Shown here piece by piece: positions 6,902-16,493 of a stretch of 64,000 nt of DNA. Location: assembly GCA_035556715.1 (NCBI GenBank), contig DATMER010000049.1, positions 62,001-126,000 on the forward strand. Direction: 5' to 3'. Each line of letters starts with the position of its first letter. The stretch's first letter is position 1. The notes beneath the pieces were generated by a model. The model saw nothing but the letters and a program-made list of their open reading frames with translations, had not been told where the DNA came from and searched no databases. Source of the stretch: DATMER01 sp035556715. GTDB lineage: Bacteria > Acidobacteriota > Thermoanaerobaculia > Multivoradales > UBA5704. The translations under genes were made by a program, and so were the position numbers.

Positions 6902-8500
6902 ATGGATCGGCATCTTTCCCGAATTGAACTTGTCCGCGTGCTTTCCGACAGAGGCGAGGCTGGAGCGGCAATCCCGCACCTCCTCCGCTGTGCGTCGTGC
7001 CGGGATCTCGCCGCTAAGGTCATCGGCGAGTTGAAAAGGGAGGGTTCCTTCACCGCGCGCCCCTGCGATTCGCGGGGGGCGGTTCTGATCGTCCTGGAGG
7101 AGGAGGAGCGGCAGGCTCTTGAGCAACTCCAGGCCCGGGGCTGGTGGGCCGAGTTGAAGAGTCTTTCCCATCGGCAGCAGGTGGAGCGGATCGAGACTGT
7201 TGCTGCCCTTAAAACAAAAAGGATGTTCGAGACGGTGATTGAGGAGGCTTCAGCCATTGCGTTTGGAGACCCTCATGTGGGTGAGGAGACGGCGCTGACC
7301 GCTCACGCTCTCGCGGAGCTTCTTCCCGTCAACGAGTGCTCCAGGGAATGCAGGAGCGATTTGCAAGGCGAGGCGATGATCGTGGTCGCGAACTGCCGGC
7401 GACTGGCCGCGGACTGGTCCGGAGCTCAGGCGGCGTTGAGGGACGCCAGGGATTGCCTCAAGCGGGGAACCGGGGATTCATCCTTGGAGGCTCGCCTTCT
7501 CTCCATCTCTGCCTCGCTGGCGAGCGATACCGGCAACTTCGAGGCCGCTCAGGAGTTATTAGCGCGAGCCGCGACCCTGTACAAGGCTGGCAAGGATCTG
7601 CCAAGTCTCGCCAACTCGGTGGTGCAAGAGGCAAGCGTATTACTCGCCGGCTTCCGCTTCGAGCAGGCCATTCTCCGGGCGGAAGAGGCTCTGAGCGTGT
7701 TGACGCCGCGAAACGCACGGCTAGAAATGCTGGCGAGAAGCATCATCACGGAGTGTCTGGTAGAATTGGAGCGCCCTGCCGAAGCTCTCCGCAGCCTACT
7801 AGCGACGCAGCCGATCTATCAGCAGTTTCCAAACCGGCGAGACCGGCTCAACGTCGACTACCTGGAAGCGCGGTTGCTGGATCTTTATAACTGCGTTCGG
7901 GAGTCCGAGAAATCCTTTCGCGAAGTGATTAGCGGCTTCATCGAAGAAGATCTGTACAAGGACGCCTTCCTCACCATCCTGACGTTCTTCGAATCTCTCT
8001 GCAAACGAGGCGCCTTGGACAAGGCAGTGCGAGTCTGCGAAGACGCTTCCAGGATGCTCGACACGCCATTGTGTCATGACCAGATGAAGCAGGTGTGGGC
8101 GGAGCTACTCGCCCAGGTGAGGTCCCGGGCTCTGACGGTGAGCCGGGTGCTGGAGGTGCGGCTTTACCTCCAGCGGCACTGGAGCGTTCCCGCGGCCCGC
8201 CTTCCTCTCGCCGAAGCGAGCCTCCCCCTGGTGCTGGCCGAGCTCGAAGCTGCGCCCGAGCCCGTTTCCCTGCCGGCGCAGCCAGCTCCGAGCGCGCCCG
8301 AACAGCCTCCCGTTCCGTCCAGCCTCGCCAACGGTGGATACGAAGAGGCCTTGGAGAGCTACGATCGCCAGCTCATCGAATCTGCGCTGGAGCAGTGCGG
8401 CGGAAGGATGCGGGAGACGAGCCGGCTCCTCAACATCTCCCGCAATACGCTCCGAGTGAAAATTAGGAAATACGGGCTGGAGGGAGCCTCCGGCCAGTGA
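6902..8500 (+). CDS. TPR regulator with zinc-finger-like N-terminus and Fis-type HTH
   Basis: A 532-residue protein. The N-terminus carries PHLLRCASC (Hx3Cx2C, about residues 26-34), like anti-sigma zinc fingers. The middle is an all-helical TPR-like solenoid (for example ARLLSISASLASDTGNFEAA and the repeats after it). After a Pro-rich linker, the last about 50 residues are an HTH_8/Fis DNA-binding domain (LIESALEQCGGRMRETSRLL, then NISRNTLRVKIRKYG), typical of sigma-54 activators but here without an AAA+ domain. The ATG at 6902 was chosen because GGAG lies about nine bases upstream and it matches the starts of two paralogues. It is probably a soluble regulator sensing a peptide or protein ligand through the TPRs. 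Confidence 0.8.
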   Translation: MDRHLSRIELVRVLSDRGEAGAAIPHLLRCASCRDLAAKVIGELKREGSFTARPCDSRGAVLIVLEEEERQALEQLQARGWWAELKSLSHRQQVERIETVAALKTKRMFETVIEEASAIAFGDPHVGEETALTAHALAELLPVNECSRECRSDLQGEAMIVVANCRRLAADWSGAQAALRDARDCLKRGTGDSSLEARLLSISASLASDTGNFEAAQELLARAATLYKAGKDLPSLANSVVQEASVLLAGFRFEQAILRAEEALSVLTPRNARLEMLARSIITECLVELERPAEALRSLLATQPIYQQFPNRRDRLNVDYLEARLLDLYNCVRESEKSFREVISGFIEEDLYKDAFLTILTFFESLCKRGALDKAVRVCEDASRMLDTPLCHDQMKQVWAELLAQVRSRALTVSRVLEVRLYLQRHWSVPAARLPLAEASLPLVLAELEAAPEPVSLPAQPAPSAPEQPPVPSSLANGGYEEALESYDRQLIESALEQCGGRMRETSRLLNISRNTLRVKIRKYGLEGASGQ

Positions 8501-8526
8501 GCGCCGGGCAGTGATAGCATGACGCC

Positions 8527-9333
8527 ATGATGCAGGTGATGATTCGGGTGATGATGCGGAGAACCCTTTCCGCTTTGCTGGTAGCACTGTATGTCGCATC
8601 CTCCCAGGCGCAGGTCCCGACCTCGAACGTGATCTACAGGGTCCTGCGGATCAGGACTCCCACGGATACCGGCTCCGCCTTCACGATCGAGGTCGACGGC
8701 AAGCAGTACCTGATCACCGCCCGGCACCTCCTTGAGGGCTTCGGGAGCGAGGGCGAGGTCGAGCTGTGGATGGAGGGACGATGGAGCCGGTTCCCTGCCC
8801 GCGCCATGTATCCCGCGAAGGAGAGCGTGGACATCGCGGCCCTCGACCTGGGCAGGCCGGTAACGGTCACCTTTCCGCTCGATCCCACGGCCGGCGGGCT
8901 GACGCTCGGACAGCAGGTCTACTTCCTCGGCTATCCTTTCGGCCTGGGCACGCAGGGATCGTCTGCGCCCGCCCCGCCCGGTTTCGGCGAGATCCCCTTT
9001 TTGAAGAGCGGGATCGTCTCCGCGATTGACGACAGGGATCTCGAGGCGAGCCTGCTGTACCTCGACGGCCACAACAATCCGGGCTTCTCCGGCGGTCCGA
9101 TCGTGTTCTGGCACTCCGAGAGCGGCAGGTTCCGCATCGCAGGAGTGGTGCGGGGCTACCGGAACGAGGCGCTGCCGGTGGTCAAGAGAAAGAACCTGGA
9201 CGATCCCCGGGCGCCGGCCCACAACGACCTGTATACGAGAGCCAACTCGGGCATTGTCATCGGCTACGATATCCGGCACATCATCGATGCGATCCGCCGG
9301 GCAGTCCGGGAGGGTCCGCCACCCGCGCCCTAG
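8527..9333 (+). CDS. Secreted trypsin-like serine protease
   Basis: A 268-residue protein with a signal peptide ending near SSQAQ (residue 29). The catalytic triad is visible: H67 in ITARHLL, D102 in SVDIAAL and S188 in NNPGFSGGP, all in the order and spacing of trypsin/HtrA-type proteases. No PDZ domain is present. It probably acts in the periplasm. The start is uncertain because several ATG codons occur in the first 11 residues. A coiled-coil membrane protein gene follows 21 bases downstream and may be co-transcribed. Confidence 0.85.
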   Translation: MMQVMIRVMMRRTLSALLVALYVASSQAQVPTSNVIYRVLRIRTPTDTGSAFTIEVDGKQYLITARHLLEGFGSEGEVELWMEGRWSRFPARAMYPAKESVDIAALDLGRPVTVTFPLDPTAGGLTLGQQVYFLGYPFGLGTQGSSAPAPPGFGEIPFLKSGIVSAIDDRDLEASLLYLDGHNNPGFSGGPIVFWHSESGRFRIAGVVRGYRNEALPVVKRKNLDDPRAPAHNDLYTRANSGIVIGYDIRHIIDAIRRAVREGPPPAP

Positions 9334-9354
9334 CCGGGCCGAGAGGAGCTGTCC

Positions 9355-9930
9355 ATGCGGAAGCGGCCTGGGGAGCAGGTCTGGAGGAAAGCCCTGACGT
9401 TCGTCGCCCTCGCCGCAACGGTGATGGCGCTCTACCTCCAGATTTTCGAGCGGAGAGCGAGACGGGAAGAGGCCCGGCTGGCCGCCGTCCGGCTCGAAGA
9501 CGCGCTCGCCGGCTCCCGCGCCAGGCTGCGCGCCGAGATCCTCGCCGAGCTGCGCGCGGAGCTCAGCAAAGAGAGGGCCGCGGCTCAACCCGATGCGCAA
9601 CCCATCCCCGACACGGTCCTGCGCCGGCTCGAGACGGGGGACGCGGGCGGCGCGCTGGGGCCGGCCCTCGACGCCTTCCGGCCGCAGGAAGCGCTCGTCA
9701 TCGCCAGCCTCGACCAGGCTCTCGAATCCCTGGCCCGGCAGATGGAGGAATCGGACCGCGCTCTCCGGCGGGACCTGGAAGAGGTCCGGGCCGTGACCCT
9801 GCGCGAGGCGGACGTCGCATCCAAGGTCACGAGCCTCATGCTCGTCGCGCTCCTCTCCCTGATCGGCCGCTTCCTGCCCTCCCTGTGGCCGCGCGGGAGC
9901 GGAGAGCAGGAAGAGGAGCCCGTGATATAA
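9355..9930 (+). CDS. Hypothetical membrane protein with coiled coil
   Basis: A 191-residue protein of unknown function. One hydrophobic segment lies near residues 13-28 (ALTFVALAATVMALYLQIF) and one near 160-175 (SLMLVALLSLIGRFLPSLW). The long region between them is charged and helical (RLRAEILAELRAELSKE and SLARQMEESDRALRRDLEEV). The gene closely follows the trypsin-like protease gene, so a shared function is possible but unproven. Confidence 0.7.
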   Translation: MRKRPGEQVWRKALTFVALAATVMALYLQIFERRARREEARLAAVRLEDALAGSRARLRAEILAELRAELSKERAAAQPDAQPIPDTVLRRLETGDAGGALGPALDAFRPQEALVIASLDQALESLARQMEESDRALRRDLEEVRAVTLREADVASKVTSLMLVALLSLIGRFLPSLWPRGSGEQEEEPVI

Positions 9931-9982
9931 AGAAGGGACACCTGCAGTACTCCGACATTCCGGGAATCCGGAGGAGGAGGCT

Positions 9983-11551
9983 ATGCAGCGGTACGCCTGG
10001 GCTTCCGCATTCGCCACGGCCTTTATCCTTCTGGCTGCCGGTGCCTCCGCGCAGCTCGAGCCGGTCGGCTCCGAAATCCAGGTCAACGCCGCCACCCCCG
10101 GGTCGCAGGCGGCTCCGGCTGCCGCGGCCGGTCCCTCCGGCCAGCATGCCGTGGCCTGGCAGGGGCCGGGAGACGATACCGACGTCTGGATCCAGGTCTG
10201 GGATGCGGACGGCGCAATCCTCCTCCCCGAGCTGCGGGTCAATTCCTTTCTATCCAACTGCCAGCAGGCGCCGGCCCTCTCCTTCGCCCCGGACGGCGGT
10301 TTCGTCGTGGTCTGGCAGAGCGACGGCCAGGACGGCAGCGGCTGGGGGATCTTCGCCCAGCGCTTCGACGAGGACGGCTCGCTCGCCGGACCCGAATTCC
10401 AGATCAACGCCACGACCTCCGGAGACCAGCGAGCGCCGGCCGTGGCTCACGGTCCCTCCGGATCGTTCACGGTCGTCTGGAAGAGCGAGGGCCAGGACGG
10501 CGACAGCTGGGGTGTCTACGCACGGCGGTTCGACGCTTCGGGTCCGCTGAGCGGAGAGGTCCAGGCCGCCGCTTCCGGCGCGGCCTCCGGTGCAGGAGAC
10601 CAGCGGCGGCCCGCCGTGACCGTCCAGCCCACCGGTCACGTGGTGATGGTCTGGGAGGGTCCGGACGGCTCCGGCCCCGGCATCTTCCTGCGCCGCTTCG
10701 CCCCGGACCTGACCGCGCCCGGGGCGGAAGTGCAGGTCAACGAGACCTCGAATGGTTTCCAGGTCTTGCCGTCGCTGGCCGCCGACGGCTCGGGAAATGT
10801 GATCATTGCCTGGGAGCACGCTTCGGACATCCAGGCGCGGCGGCTCGACCGTCTCCTCGCGCCGCTGGGAAGCTCCTTTGTCGTCAATTCCACGACTCCG
10901 GGCCTGCAGACCCGCCCCAGGGTGGGAAGCTCCGGCTCCGGCGACTTCCTGATCTCGTGGGAAGGGTGGAGCCAGGACGAGGGCGGCCCCGGAGCGTTCG
11001 CCCGGCGCTTCGACTTCCGGATGCAGCCGGAATCGCCCGATTTTCCCCTCAACACCTTCGTGCCCGGGCCGCAGCTCCGTCCGGCCCTGGCCGTCTCGCC
11101 GAACGGCGACGTGCTCGCCGCCTGGGAGAGCGAGGGCCAGGACGGCGACGGCCTCGGCGTCTTCGCTCAGCGCTACGTCCTGCCGGGGCTCGACTTCCAC
11201 ACGCTCGTGCCCTGCCGGGTGTTCGATACGCGCAGCGGTCCGCCCCTCCAGTCGGGAACGGAAAGGATTTTCCAGGTCGCGGGCATCTGCGGGATTCCGG
11301 TCACGGCGAGGGCCGTGTCGGTCAATCTGACGGCGGTCAACGCGGCGAGCGGCGGCGAAGTGGTGATGTACCCCGGAGACCTCCAGACGCCGGGCACGAG
11401 CAGCGGCAACTTCGTGCCTGATCGAGCGCGGGCCAACAACGCCATCCTGGCCCTGGCGCGCAACGGCAACGGGAAGCTCGCCGCCCGCGCCCTGGTCGGC
11501 GGCTCGGGCACAGTCCACCTGATCCTCGACGTCAATGGATATTTCGAATGA
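9983..11551 (+). CDS. Secreted repeat protein with C-terminal surface domain
   Basis: A 522-residue protein with a signal peptide (cleavage near GASAQ). Residues 30-400 are about seven repeats of roughly 50 residues, each with a WxSxGQDG.WGIFAQRF-type core and a following P-A-V block, probably a beta-propeller. The C-terminal about 120 residues (from LVPCRVFDTRSG to LILDVNGYFE) form a domain seen at the end of many acidobacterial and actinobacterial surface proteins. The stop overlaps the start of the RHS gene (ATGA), so the two are coupled. This protein may serve as an accessory surface component of the RHS system. Confidence 0.75.
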   Translation: MQRYAWASAFATAFILLAAGASAQLEPVGSEIQVNAATPGSQAAPAAAAGPSGQHAVAWQGPGDDTDVWIQVWDADGAILLPELRVNSFLSNCQQAPALSFAPDGGFVVVWQSDGQDGSGWGIFAQRFDEDGSLAGPEFQINATTSGDQRAPAVAHGPSGSFTVVWKSEGQDGDSWGVYARRFDASGPLSGEVQAAASGAASGAGDQRRPAVTVQPTGHVVMVWEGPDGSGPGIFLRRFAPDLTAPGAEVQVNETSNGFQVLPSLAADGSGNVIIAWEHASDIQARRLDRLLAPLGSSFVVNSTTPGLQTRPRVGSSGSGDFLISWEGWSQDEGGPGAFARRFDFRMQPESPDFPLNTFVPGPQLRPALAVSPNGDVLAAWESEGQDGDGLGVFAQRYVLPGLDFHTLVPCRVFDTRSGPPLQSGTERIFQVAGICGIPVTARAVSVNLTAVNAASGGEVVMYPGDLQTPGTSSGNFVPDRARANNAILALARNGNGKLAARALVGGSGTVHLILDVNGYFE

Positions 11552-14500
11552 AACGGAACCTGTCGTGGATGGCCTGGATCGCCTGCGCCACCTTGCTGGT
11601 GCCGGTGTCCGCGAAGGCGCAGAGTTGCGCCGATCCCTCGCTGCCCGCCTTTGTTATTGCTCTTGCCGCGCCTCCATCGACCGGCAACGGCTGCGGCAAC
11701 CCCCTGAAGGTCTGCCAGACGCCGGTTGACGAGGGTCATCGTATCGACGTGGTCGAAAATCCCGCTGGTGTGTTCGAGGCGCGTCTCGTCGTCAGGGTTC
11801 GCGCGCCGTGGAATTCCGATTCGGCTACGCTCAGCTCCGCCAAGCTCCACCTGTTCTGGCAGGCGGGCGCCACGGCCAGCCATCCGACCACATCGCTCTG
11901 CCAGAACAACCTGTCGGACCGGCTCGAAACCTGGCTGGCCTTCCCCAGCCTGAGCTGCGGCGGGGCCCCTTACAATCTGGGTGTCTACTCGCTGCGCGCC
12001 ATCGTCTGCCAGAACGGCGGCTCCTGCCAGAAGATCACCGATTTCAACGCTCTTCCGTTCACGGTGACGAAGCAGATGCTCGGCTGTCCGGAGCCGGCGA
12101 AATGGAGCTGTGGAGGGGATTCGACCTGCCGTGACTGCCTCGCGGTGGGGCCGGGCTTCGCCAGCCCCGCGGGAGAAGGGGCGAGCGCCTCGCCGCCCTT
12201 CTCGGGTCCGGGAGCGACGCTGCGCTATCGTGCCGGGGGAGCGGGCGGCCCCGGCTGGCCCGGAACGGCTGCCTGGAACCAGACGCTCGGCCGCTACTGG
12301 TCCCACGACTATGCCGAGCGCATCGTGCAGGACCCGGGAGCCGGACACGTCTGGCTGATCACCCGCCACGCCACCTTCCGCGAATTCACGGACGCCAACC
12401 TCGACGGCAATTATGAAACCGTCTCGCCGAGCGACGAGTACCGGGAGCTTGTCAAAGTCCCCGCCGGCTGGGAGCTGCGCGACCTCGACGACACCGTTCA
12501 ATCCTTCGACAGCTCGGGTTTCTGGACGCAGACCGTGGACCGCAACGGCAATCAGAAAACCGCTCAATACACGGGCGGAGTGCTGACCCGCGTCACCTTC
12601 CCGGACGGCCGGCGCGAAGACTTCACCTATCTGAGCGGGAAGCTCCGAACGATCACCGAAGTGGGGGTCGACGGCGCGACCAGCCGCACCTGGATCTACA
12701 CCTGGAGCGGCTTGGATCTGATTCGCATCGATCGTCCGGATGGAACAGCCTGGGAGCTCTTCTACAGCACCAACCCGAGCCTGGGTGGCTATCTGACGCG
12801 AATCGACCTGCGGGGGACAGGCACAGGCAGCGGCCGTGTTGAAACCGCCTGGGAGTATGACGCCAAGGGAAACGTGACGAAAATCTGGCGCGGCGATCCG
12901 GTCTCGACTGGTCCCAACGCCGTGGACCTGCACGTCTTTACCTACGACAAACCTGCCTTGCCGGCGCACACGGTCGTCACCGATCCATTCAATCGCACCG
13001 CGGTCTACGACATGGAAAGGGATTCGACCAGCCGCAAGCCGCGGATGAAGCGCGTCCAGTCCGACTGCGCCTCCTGCGGCCTGGGACCGGTGACCAATTT
13101 CGAGTACGGCGACGCAACCAATCCACTGCTGCCCACCGCCATCGTCGACGCCAAGAGCCACCGCACCGAGCTCGCCTACAATGCCGACGGTCGCCTGACG
13201 TCCAGGACCGAGGCGGTGGGGACACCCCTTGTGCGGGAAACGACCTGGGAGTACCACCCGGTCTTCCGCTCGTCCCCCACCCGGATCGAAAGGCCCTCGA
13301 CAGCCGGAGCAGCCCTGCGCGAGACCTTGATGAATTATGACACCGAGGGGAACCTCCTCACCCGGACCGAGCAGGGAATGGAGGACGGCTCCTCCTTCGC
13401 GTTGACCACCACGATGACCTACAACACCACCGGGCAGATGCTGACGATCGATCCACCCGGCCATGGCGTCGCCGATGTCACCACCTTCGCCTACGACTCG
13501 ACCCGAGGCGACCTCATTCCGCTCTCCCGAACCGATCCGATCATCGGCATGACCGTGTTCGGCCACGACGCCTTCAACCGGCGAACGGGAGTGACCGACG
13601 TCAACGGGGTGGCGGCGTTCACCGCCTATGATCTCTTGAACCGGGCAACCTTGGTGATCCAGGATGGAGGCGCCGATCCCGACCTGATGACAACTTACGA
13701 ATACGACCTGTTCGGAGATCTCTTCCGGACCATCCATCCGGAAGGCAACGTCCTGGAGTACGCCTACGATGGGGCAGGCCGGCTGACCTCCCTGGAGAGC
13801 AAACCGGACTCCACGACCACCGGCGAGAGGACTCTCTATGCGCTCGACGAGGTCGGCCACCGGGTGAGGGAAGATCTCCAGAGCTGGAACGGAAGCGCCT
13901 GGGTGACGGAATCCTGGACCGAGTTCCTCTACAGCTCCAAGTGCCATCTCGACAAGGTGATCCGTCCGGGAGGAGCGGTGACCGAGCACACCTACGACTG
14001 CAACGGCAACCTGGAAAAGGTCTGGGACGCGAACCACCCGAGCGCCTCGAGCTCACCGACCCAGCTCTACGCCTACGATTCCCTGGACCGTCTGACCTCG
14101 GTCACCCAGCCCTGGACGACCGGAACCGCCGTGACCAGCTACGGCTACGACAATCAGGACCATCTGAAGCAGGTCACCGACGCGGAGGGCAACGTCACCA
14201 CCTACACCTACAGCGACCGGGATCTCCTGATCCAGGAAATCTCCCCTGTTTCCGGGATCAAGACCTACGCCTACAATGAGCACGGCGAACTGGTGGAGGA
14301 GACCGACGCTCGGGGCATCACCGTCCTCCGGGACCTGGACGAACTGGACCGAGTCACGACAGTGAGCTATCCCGACCCAACCCTCGACGTAACCTACGCC
14401 TATGACACCCCCGGAGCCTTCGCCAAAGGCCGCCTCACCGGGATCACGCGCCACGGCGAGACGATCGCCTACGACTACGACCGCTTCGGCCGCATGACCC

Positions 14501-16206
14501 GCGACGGAGACCTGACCTACAGCTACGACAGCAACGGCAATCGAACGACAATCGATTATCCTGAAGACATCGTGGCCACCTACACCTACGACCACGCCGA
14601 CCGGCAGAAGAGTCTCTCGGTAACGGTGGACGGGGGACCGGCGCTATCCCTGGCGAGCGCTGCCACCTACAAGCCCTTCGGTCCACTTTCGAGCCTCGCG
14701 CTTGGGAATGGCCTTACCGAAACCAGGACATACGACCAGCGGTATCAACCCGCCACGATCCAGGTTGGTGGGTTGAGCCCGCTCCTGCACTGGTCCTACA
14801 CGACCGATAACGTCGGAAACATCACAGCCATCTCGGACCAAGTCAACCCGGCAAACAACAGGAGCTATGGCTACCAGGATGTCCTCTACTTCCTGACCCA
14901 GGGCAACGGTCCATGGGGGCCGAGAGCCTGGACCTACGACAAGATCGGCAACCGGCTCACCGAGAGCCGGGGAGCGTTGACAGACGCCTACACCTATCCA
15001 ACCAACCCTGCTGGCGGCAGGAATCCGAAGTTGCTGAGCGTCACGCCGAGCCGGGAGTACAGCTACGATGAAGCCGGAAACACTCTTCAGATTCTCGACT
15101 ACGATGCAGATCAGCAACTCGGGCTGATCCACGATGGGGCGGGTAGGCTGTCCTTCCTCAGGTCTATCCTGCCGGAGGACGGGCTCGTCTCCTTCACCTA
15201 CGACGGCCGGGGCTACATGCAGAAGGCTGAAGACAAGGATGGAGGCTGCTTCGCCCAACGGACCCTGGCTACCTACAATTCGGAAGGCCTGCTCCATCGG
15301 CGCGAGCACCGGCTCGTGGATGGGCCCGGGTCGGTGCCTGTGGACAGCGACACGATTCTCTACTTCGCCGGGAGGCCAGTGGCAAACCTCGGACTGGATG
15401 GAGCAGGCTCGTCGCTGGTCTATCTGTCAACCGACCATCTGGGGACGCCTGTGCTGGCGACGGGGGATTCGGGTGGAGTGTTGTGGCATGGGGGCTTCGA
15501 GCCCTTCGGAGGTGACTACTCAGGTGCTCAGGAGGCGGGAATTTTCTTAAGGTTCCCGGGGCAGTGGGAGGATGACGTATGGGAAAGCACCGATGTCCAG
15601 AGTGGGCTGTATTACAACCTATTCCGCTGGTATGACGCACAAACCGGAAGATATGCACGGCGTGACCCACTAGACGAAGTTGCTACTGCGTACCTCGGAT
15701 GGGTGATTGTCCCACCCATGAGTACCTACTCCTATGCGGGTCAGCGTCCGCTCTCTCGCGTTGATCCTCTTGGCCTTGTTTCAACTGATCCGGGCTGTAC
15801 ATTGCGGTGGACCCTAGCGGGGGGACTCGTCGGCTCAATAACAGGGGGGGTTATTGGAGCTACAGGGGGAGGTGCTGCCTGCTCGCTCTTCGCGCCTGGA
15901 GTAGGTACTGTCGGTTGCGGAGCCGGCGGCGGAGTAGCTGGAGCCAAAGCAGGTGCTGCTCTTGGAGCCAGTCTCGGATTCTTGATCGGAAAAGTGGTTT
16001 GTGAGTGCGATGAAGAGGATGAGGACCGAGATGGTCTATGTGAACAGATTCGAATTGTTGACGAGGGTACATGTGCTTTCTTTGCAGCACGCAAAGATTG
16101 GAGACTGTATCGCGCATGCATGAGCCAGGCGGCGGTAAGGTACGCTGAATGTCGAAGATTTGGCGCGCCACGTAGCCCGCTTTTCCCTTCTCCCTTTGGG
16201 AATTGA
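11548..16206 (+). CDS. RHS/YD-repeat protein with C-terminal toxin-like tip
   Basis: A 1552-residue protein with a signal peptide (cleavage near SAKAQ). Residues about 240-1400 are RHS/YD repeats (many YDxxGNxT and YAYDxxGxLT units), which form a hollow shell. The RHS core ends at D1406 (RVDPLGL). The about 140-residue tip after it is different in character: a Gly/Ala-rich hydrophobic stretch (GGLVGSITGGVIGATGGGA), an acidic CECDEEDEDRDG segment and a Cys-containing end. GC content drops visibly at the tip, as in polymorphic toxins where tips are exchanged. The small gene directly downstream is the natural immunity candidate. The tip's activity is not recognised. Confidence 0.9.
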   Translation: MKRNLSWMAWIACATLLVPVSAKAQSCADPSLPAFVIALAAPPSTGNGCGNPLKVCQTPVDEGHRIDVVENPAGVFEARLVVRVRAPWNSDSATLSSAKLHLFWQAGATASHPTTSLCQNNLSDRLETWLAFPSLSCGGAPYNLGVYSLRAIVCQNGGSCQKITDFNALPFTVTKQMLGCPEPAKWSCGGDSTCRDCLAVGPGFASPAGEGASASPPFSGPGATLRYRAGGAGGPGWPGTAAWNQTLGRYWSHDYAERIVQDPGAGHVWLITRHATFREFTDANLDGNYETVSPSDEYRELVKVPAGWELRDLDDTVQSFDSSGFWTQTVDRNGNQKTAQYTGGVLTRVTFPDGRREDFTYLSGKLRTITEVGVDGATSRTWIYTWSGLDLIRIDRPDGTAWELFYSTNPSLGGYLTRIDLRGTGTGSGRVETAWEYDAKGNVTKIWRGDPVSTGPNAVDLHVFTYDKPALPAHTVVTDPFNRTAVYDMERDSTSRKPRMKRVQSDCASCGLGPVTNFEYGDATNPLLPTAIVDAKSHRTELAYNADGRLTSRTEAVGTPLVRETTWEYHPVFRSSPTRIERPSTAGAALRETLMNYDTEGNLLTRTEQGMEDGSSFALTTTMTYNTTGQMLTIDPPGHGVADVTTFAYDSTRGDLIPLSRTDPIIGMTVFGHDAFNRRTGVTDVNGVAAFTAYDLLNRATLVIQDGGADPDLMTTYEYDLFGDLFRTIHPEGNVLEYAYDGAGRLTSLESKPDSTTTGERTLYALDEVGHRVREDLQSWNGSAWVTESWTEFLYSSKCHLDKVIRPGGAVTEHTYDCNGNLEKVWDANHPSASSSPTQLYAYDSLDRLTSVTQPWTTGTAVTSYGYDNQDHLKQVTDAEGNVTTYTYSDRDLLIQEISPVSGIKTYAYNEHGELVEETDARGITVLRDLDELDRVTTVSYPDPTLDVTYAYDTPGAFAKGRLTGITRHGETIAYDYDRFGRMTRDGDLTYSYDSNGNRTTIDYPEDIVATYTYDHADRQKSLSVTVDGGPALSLASAATYKPFGPLSSLALGNGLTETRTYDQRYQPATIQVGGLSPLLHWSYTTDNVGNITAISDQVNPANNRSYGYQDVLYFLTQGNGPWGPRAWTYDKIGNRLTESRGALTDAYTYPTNPAGGRNPKLLSVTPSREYSYDEAGNTLQILDYDADQQLGLIHDGAGRLSFLRSILPEDGLVSFTYDGRGYMQKAEDKDGGCFAQRTLATYNSEGLLHRREHRLVDGPGSVPVDSDTILYFAGRPVANLGLDGAGSSLVYLSTDHLGTPVLATGDSGGVLWHGGFEPFGGDYSGAQEAGIFLRFPGQWEDDVWESTDVQSGLYYNLFRWYDAQTGRYARRDPLDEVATAYLGWVIVPPMSTYSYAGQRPLSRVDPLGLVSTDPGCTLRWTLAGGLVGSITGGVIGATGGGAACSLFAPGVGTVGCGAGGGVAGAKAGAALGASLGFLIGKVVCECDEEDEDRDGLCEQIRIVDEGTCAFFAARKDWRLYRACMSQAAVRYAECRRFGAPRSPLFPSPFGN

Positions 16207-16226
16207 GATTAACGGAGGACAGAGCT

Positions 16227-16466
16227 ATGTACAAGTACGCGGTATGCGTTTCTCTGGCGGAAGAGCCAAGTGGAAAGCTGCGGCTAGTTTTAGATGACAT
16301 TAGATTCATTGGTGACTCGAAGGGGCAGATGCAACACTTCGCGTTTTTTACGGAGATCCATGTTGATCGAGAGGGTGCTCTTTCACATACGTTGACCGAA
16401 GACGACTACACGTTTCTGGGGCAGGCTATCATGGCGCGTTTGGTGGCACTTCGACTACTTGATTGA
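16227..16466 (+). CDS. Small protein, candidate immunity partner of the RHS tip
   Basis: A 79-residue acidic protein that I do not recognise. GGAGG lies nine bases before the ATG at 16227, which decides that start. The gene begins 20 bases after the RHS stop, on the same strand, and shares the lower GC content of the RHS tip. Position, size and composition fit an immunity protein of a polymorphic toxin. This is inference from context only. Confidence 0.65.
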   Translation: MYKYAVCVSLAEEPSGKLRLVLDDIRFIGDSKGQMQHFAFFTEIHVDREGALSHTLTEDDYTFLGQAIMARLVALRLLD

Positions 16467-16493
16467 TCCCAAAAGGTGCTACTAACCTCGATG

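Noticed and set aside
11173..14037. Long minus-strand open frame of about 950 codons
   Set aside because: It lies opposite the RHS and surface-protein genes and its product has no family features; it is a by-product of GC-rich codon use.
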